A stretch of 64,000 bases of DNA, taken from positions 23,366,663 to 23,430,662 of the forward strand of contig CM055103.1 of assembly GCA_029204225.1 (NCBI GenBank), written 5' to 3'. A program made the translations under genes and the position numbers. The DNA comes from Diphasiastrum complanatum. Lineage: Eukaryota; Streptophyta; Lycopodiopsida; Lycopodiales; Lycopodiaceae. The notes beneath the pieces are model-generated. The model made no database searches, had not been told where the DNA came from, and saw nothing but the letters and a program-made list of their open reading frames with translations. This document shows, in pieces, positions 59,900-64,000 of the stretch. Every line of letters starts with the position of its first letter. Positions within the stretch are counted from its first letter, which is position 1.

Positions 59900-61870
59900 T
59901 GAACTCTTGAAGGAATTATGGTAGGGGGGTTTGATGTGGTAGAGGAGAGTTGATGATGTGTTGTATGCTGTCTCTCATCTCGATGGGGGTATATTCTCAT
60001 CATCTGACTTTGAGTTCATCTAGGTTCTTCTTCTAGAGAAGAACGTTGTGATTTGGGGCTGCATATCTCAAGAGTTTGATGACTAATTTTGGCATAAGTA
60101 TCTTGATTCTCTACATCAAAGACATCTCGTGCACATATTTGGGATCCTCATAGGCGATGAGAGAACTTAAAGTAGTGTGTGAGTCTCTGAATAAGCTATT
60201 ATATATCTCATAGTAAGTAGGCCATTTGAAAATAATATGGTCCTCAGTCTTGATCTCTCCCAATGAACATATCTAACATGTCCTAGCCTCGCATGCAATA
60301 CCCTGGAATTGTCTTGTCTAAACCACAAGTTGGTGTGAAGATACCCAGATCTGTTCCAAGGTGAATCGCACGCAATGGGATAGACCATAATCTAGGTATT
60401 GCGGCTGGACCAGGAAAACTGATGCATCCAACTCAGGAATAGTAAATAGGGCACCTGAAGACAAAACACTCCTAAATTCCACCCCACTCAAAGAACATAA
60501 CTAACAAATCCGCTCCCCTCTTGGAATACCATGGAATTGTCTCGTCTCAATTGCCAATTGATGTGATGATACACAGAGCTGGCCTAGTATGAACCTAAGA
60601 AAGTGAGATAATTCTAAATCCAAATACCGTGGTGAAATCGGGAACTCTGCTACATCTAGCTCCAGGAAATGAGTATAATAGTAGTCGGGTTTGACCCCCA
60701 ACTCTTCCCACCAAGTGCTATCAAGATACGCTCTGTATAGGGACCGTCTAATATACTAATGAGTACCTGAAGGGAGGCCAGTGATAGAAAGACCAAATGA
60801 CTCAAGGAGGAGGTGAGATGCCTGAGAAAACCATGATGAAAGGACATGAAAGAAAGAAAACTTTATTAAATACCCGAAGGTACGCAAGACAAAAGAAATA
60901 CACCTCAATGTGTGAATAGCTCTAGGAGCACATGGAAACATCTCCAAGCTAAATAAACTAATGATCTAAAAAAGCTCTAAGTAGAAACTTGAACTAGTTG
61001 CCCCAACATAATCCTGATCCCGTGAGATAAACCAATGTCCAAATACTGAGGTAGTCTAGGATATCCAGCCAAATCCAACTCCAAGAAGTGTGACCTGTAA
61101 AATAATGGTTTTACTCCAAGCTGACCATGTCATGTCCTCTGAATGTACAATCTATAAAGGAAATGTTGAATATACTGGTGAGTGCCCTCTCGAAGATGAG
61201 ATATAGATATGCCAAAGGAGTCCCTCAAATGGCAGATCGCCTGAGCACACCAAGCTTTGTGATGGGCCTGACTATACAACATATGTGAGGAAATAACATT
61301 CTATGCAAGTAGCGACTCCCATCCATCTTAAAAAATCTTCACAAGAAGATAATGAGCCTGAAGATTGCCTCTATCTAGATAGGAGGGACTTCAAATTTAG
61401 CCAAAATGATCTGATGTGGTACCGAAGATTTAGCTTGAATCATCCATGAGAGTGTGGTAATCTGAAGTGTTGAGATATTGGCCAACTCAGCTGAAGTGAA
61501 GCCAGTACACCAAGACTTTGCAACATACATAGCAGTCAAACTAGTCATAGTATCAAATAGGCGACACTTACTATGGCATCTCAAATATGGCTTCTTAAAC
61601 AAAATTTCTCAAGCTAAACCAAGAAAATCTAGCGAAGGCTGCATGTCTCATATTGAATGCGGGACCAATGAGTAAAACTCCAGATATGTGTAAGATAAAA
61701 CCACCTCCAAAGGCTGACTATCCCAAAATAAATCATGTCTCTGCATAAAAGCTAGAGATGTTTTGAGGACCATAACTTTACTCTTCCCCCTCCAAACCCC
61801 AACGGGAAAAAAATAAGTGAAGTGCATCCAAATGTCTCTATAACCCCATGAAATAGTCAACCATGCTAGT
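59900..61870 (-). pseudogene. LINE C-terminal region, with duplicated tail module
   Basis: On the minus strand, after the RT, a LINE frame reads FWDSQPLEVVLSYTYLEF (61.7 kb), KPYLRCHSKCRLFDTMTSLT and IILAKFEVPPI*IEAIFRLI (61.4 kb), then a tail with QLGVKPLFYRSHFLELDLAG and YPRLPQYLDIGLSHGIRIML (61.1-61.0 kb). The tail module recurs at 60.85-60.5 kb (FLELDVAEFPISPRYLDLEL; SSHQLAIETRQFHGIPRGER) and again at 60.45-60.15 kb (TIPELDASVFLVQPQYLDYG; ACEARTC*ICSLGEIKTEDH). The Cys-rich end is the usual L1-type C-terminal zinc region. Many stops. Confidence 0.65.
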
Positions 61871-61929
61871 GGAAGATATAGCCTGGTTGACTATCTCACG
61901 GGCTCACCTCCTCTCCTAGATCACATCTT

Positions 61930-63000
61930 TCACCCTCACCCGAACCACTCTCTCTGATCACTCCTTTTTGTCTTTCCATCTAGGTACCATTCCCTCTTGC
62001 ACTTCACCATCTCGTCCTCCATTACCTCGTGCACCACGTTATATCTTCGACCCCTCGTTTGCCCCTCTTTATCATGAATCCTTATGCTCTTTCTTACATC
62101 ATTTCCCCTTTAAGGAGGACTTGGACTCCCAGTCTAGTTTTCTTGCTAAGACTTTACATATTGCAACCTCAATGTCCGTTCCATCTAAATCCCATTCAAG
62201 TAAGCCTCTCAACTTACCCTTGGTATGATCTTCATTCTCTGATCAAGTTTGCCATAATTCATACCCCTAATCTTGTCTATGAGACTGACTGTAAGTACAG
62301 GAAAAACCTCCACTGTAAAAAGGAAACTTATGAAGAAAATAGGGGGCGGAAGCTCATTATCTCCCTCTTCAATTCTTCATCTGGGGCTTTTTGGCATGAC
62401 TTTATTCCTTGTGCTCCACCTCTCACCTTGCCTAAACTACAGTTGTAAATGGATTATGCTAGGACATTGTATAATGTTCATAATGAGTCTCCAATTGCAT
62501 CTCACCTTGTCTTAGATCATTTACCCTCTTCACCCCCGATTTGGTGAATAGAGCCATTGAGAATCTTAACACTTGTCATGTCGGTGACATTGACGACTTG
62601 GAATATGAACTCCTCATCCATGCCATTGACTCTTTTACCCCATTCTGACTTAGACAGAGATTGCAGGAGCTATGTTGCCACTCTGACACCACTTTGGTAG
62701 TCATGGCCCTTTATGAGAGAGTATTTAGGTGCTTTAGGTCATAGGAGGGTATCACTCCATAGGTGGATAGCACTATTGGAGTGAAGCAGGGCTGCTCTCT
62801 TTCTCCTACCTTGATTGGCTTGTATATCGACAAGTTGGAGTGTATTATTGAGCAGGATGGTGATAAGGAATGTACTTTATATGAATTGTTGATCTCTCTC
62901 TATCCTTCTTTACACAAATGATGATGTACTCTTGGAAAGATGTATTGACGGCATAATCTTCTCAATCCTATTAACGTAAAATCTGACGTGGCGAGCCACA
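61930..63000 (+). pseudogene. LINE reverse transcriptase fragment, opposite orientation
   Basis: The plus strand reads SHLVLDHLPSSPPIW near 62.5 kb, MALYERVFRCFRS near 62.7 kb, then STIGVKQGCSLSPTLIGLYI and DKLECIIEQDGD (62.77-62.87 kb), and LLYTNDDVLLERC near 62.92 kb. The VKQGCSLSPTL box and the degenerate active site (YTNDD where Y/FADD is expected) are L1-like RT motifs. It breaks off near 63 kb. Stops and frame shifts show decay. Confidence 0.7.
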
Positions 63001-64000
63001 ATTTTCAGCGACTCAAAAGTTTTATCTCGACGCCTTTTGCTATTTAAATTTTGCATGATATGTTGAATGAGTTGTACAAACTCTTGACCTTCAAACTCTC
63101 CTGGATGGTGAGCTTGAGGAGATGGTTGAGCTTCTAAGGGTGCTAAATGTAACCTGAATTCATATCTACTTTAAGATGTAGTGCCACTATGAATCTATCC
63201 AATGATTAGGTGGTTAAGACACCAGGTTTGCTGATCTACAACAAATGCTTTTGTTTGAAAGAACTCATGTTCTTGACAATCCATTGGGTGAGATTTTCTT
63301 GATTTTAAGTTTTATGGCTAGCATAAGCTTTTGATATAGCTTTGCAACTCATTGATTCCTAGAAAATTATTAAGTCTAGCATCAAGACTAGTGCTAAGTC
63401 TAGACCATAGCAGCAAAATGTGCTCTGCTACAACGACGTTCTGGAAAGCAAAAAGAATTTGCAATAAATTTGCAATTTTTTTCCAGATGGCCGTGCCCTG
63501 TGCTGTAAAAAGATTTCTACTTAGGGGTACAGAGCAACGGGGTTACAAATGCAGGGCCAAGCCATAGAGGGGTACCTATCCATGATATTCCTACACTTGC
63601 CAATGCACACACAAGGCTACATGGGCCTTCTACACTACATCAGAGCCATCACGACCCTCAAGATCTTCAGTTACTGGTGCATCGCCTTCAAATGCAGGTT
63701 CTAGCAGGAGTGGGGAGACAGACCCAGCACATGCCATGCCATCATCGAATACACCCCCGGTTGGCCCATCTTCTGCCACCAAAAGGCATGTCAGGCCTCG
63801 GCAGCCAGTCCACCATGGAACGCATTGGAGAGTTGCTGGACGAAATCAGCCTTGGATGAGGCCAAGTCCTCACCTCCTATTCATTATTTATGCTGCGTTT
63901 TCAGTTCTTTCTAAATTTGAATGACAAATGACATATGATTGTAATGTGCCTCATGTTGTTGAATGTTGCAGGAGGCAGGAGCTGCTTACCATTTGGTAGC
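63001..64000. other. Right end of the window, unrecognised
   Basis: A plus-strand open frame at about 63.60-63.92 kb encodes a Ser/Pro/Arg-rich stretch (SGETDPAHAMPSSNTPPVGP) that may be an exon or retroelement linker. I cannot assign it. Confidence 0.3.

Noticed and set aside
62029-62448. 139-codon ORF before the LINE RT as a separate gene
   Set aside because: It is in the position of the upstream part of the LINE RT and is better explained as LINE sequence out of frame.

Overview
This is plant nuclear DNA from a large, repeat-filled genome. Two spliced genes on the minus strand have plant-type proteins and GT-AG (one GC-AG) introns. Almost everything else is decayed retrotransposon: Ty1/copia, chromodomain Ty3/gypsy, LINE, and an unusual reverse-transcriptase element that is probably Penelope-like. 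The many long (CT)n/(GA)n and (TA)n tracts and the LINE and copia types suggest a non-seed plant such as a fern, but that is inference and I did not identify a species.

Layout. 0-2.4 kb: minus-strand copia tail. 2.6-3.25 kb: a chain of palindromes built from (TA)n and GC-rich hairpins, including a perfect 106-bp palindrome. 3.8-4.65 kb: A-rich degenerate tandem repeats. 4.75-7.3 kb: a broken transposase-like (DUF7869-type) gene with a 23-residue tandem repeat. 7.4-9.3 kb: gypsy integrase/chromodomain tail and LTR. 10.4-13.85 kb: an apparently intact PPPDE/DeSI-type cysteine isopeptidase gene (minus), with a GC-rich inverted-repeat element directly in front of its promoter. 14.6-25 kb: nested copia fragments in both orientations, including a long pol-derived ORF family with an internally duplicated module. 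25-28.2 kb: another minus-strand copia tail and a copia integrase scrap. 28.2-34.2 kb: mostly unrecognised AT-rich DNA. 34.7-36.6 kb: a copia element whose protease-integrase segment is inverted in place. 37-41.1 kb: a nearly full-length copia polyprotein that is catalytically dead. 41.3-42.5 kb: a second copy of the duplicated-module ORF. 42.6-44.8 kb: a minus-strand copia with a definable 5' LTR and primer-binding site. 44.8-51.6 kb: the Penelope-like element between two long direct repeats. 53.5-56.6 kb (perhaps to 59.4 kb): an ARM/HEAT-repeat gene (minus) with a gypsy gag fragment upstream. 59.9-63 kb: two LINE fragments in opposite orientation.

Only the DeSI-type gene and the ARM/HEAT gene look like functional host genes. 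They share no pathway that can be read from the sequence; they are two islands in nested repeats. The most novel items are the duplicated-module ORF present at two loci, with size differences that keep the reading frame; the GGGCTCC-ended element at the DeSI promoter and its resemblance to the palindrome chain; the micro-inverted copia; and the Penelope-like element with flanking direct repeats. All gene models are read by eye from splice signals and protein resemblance; no database search was possible.
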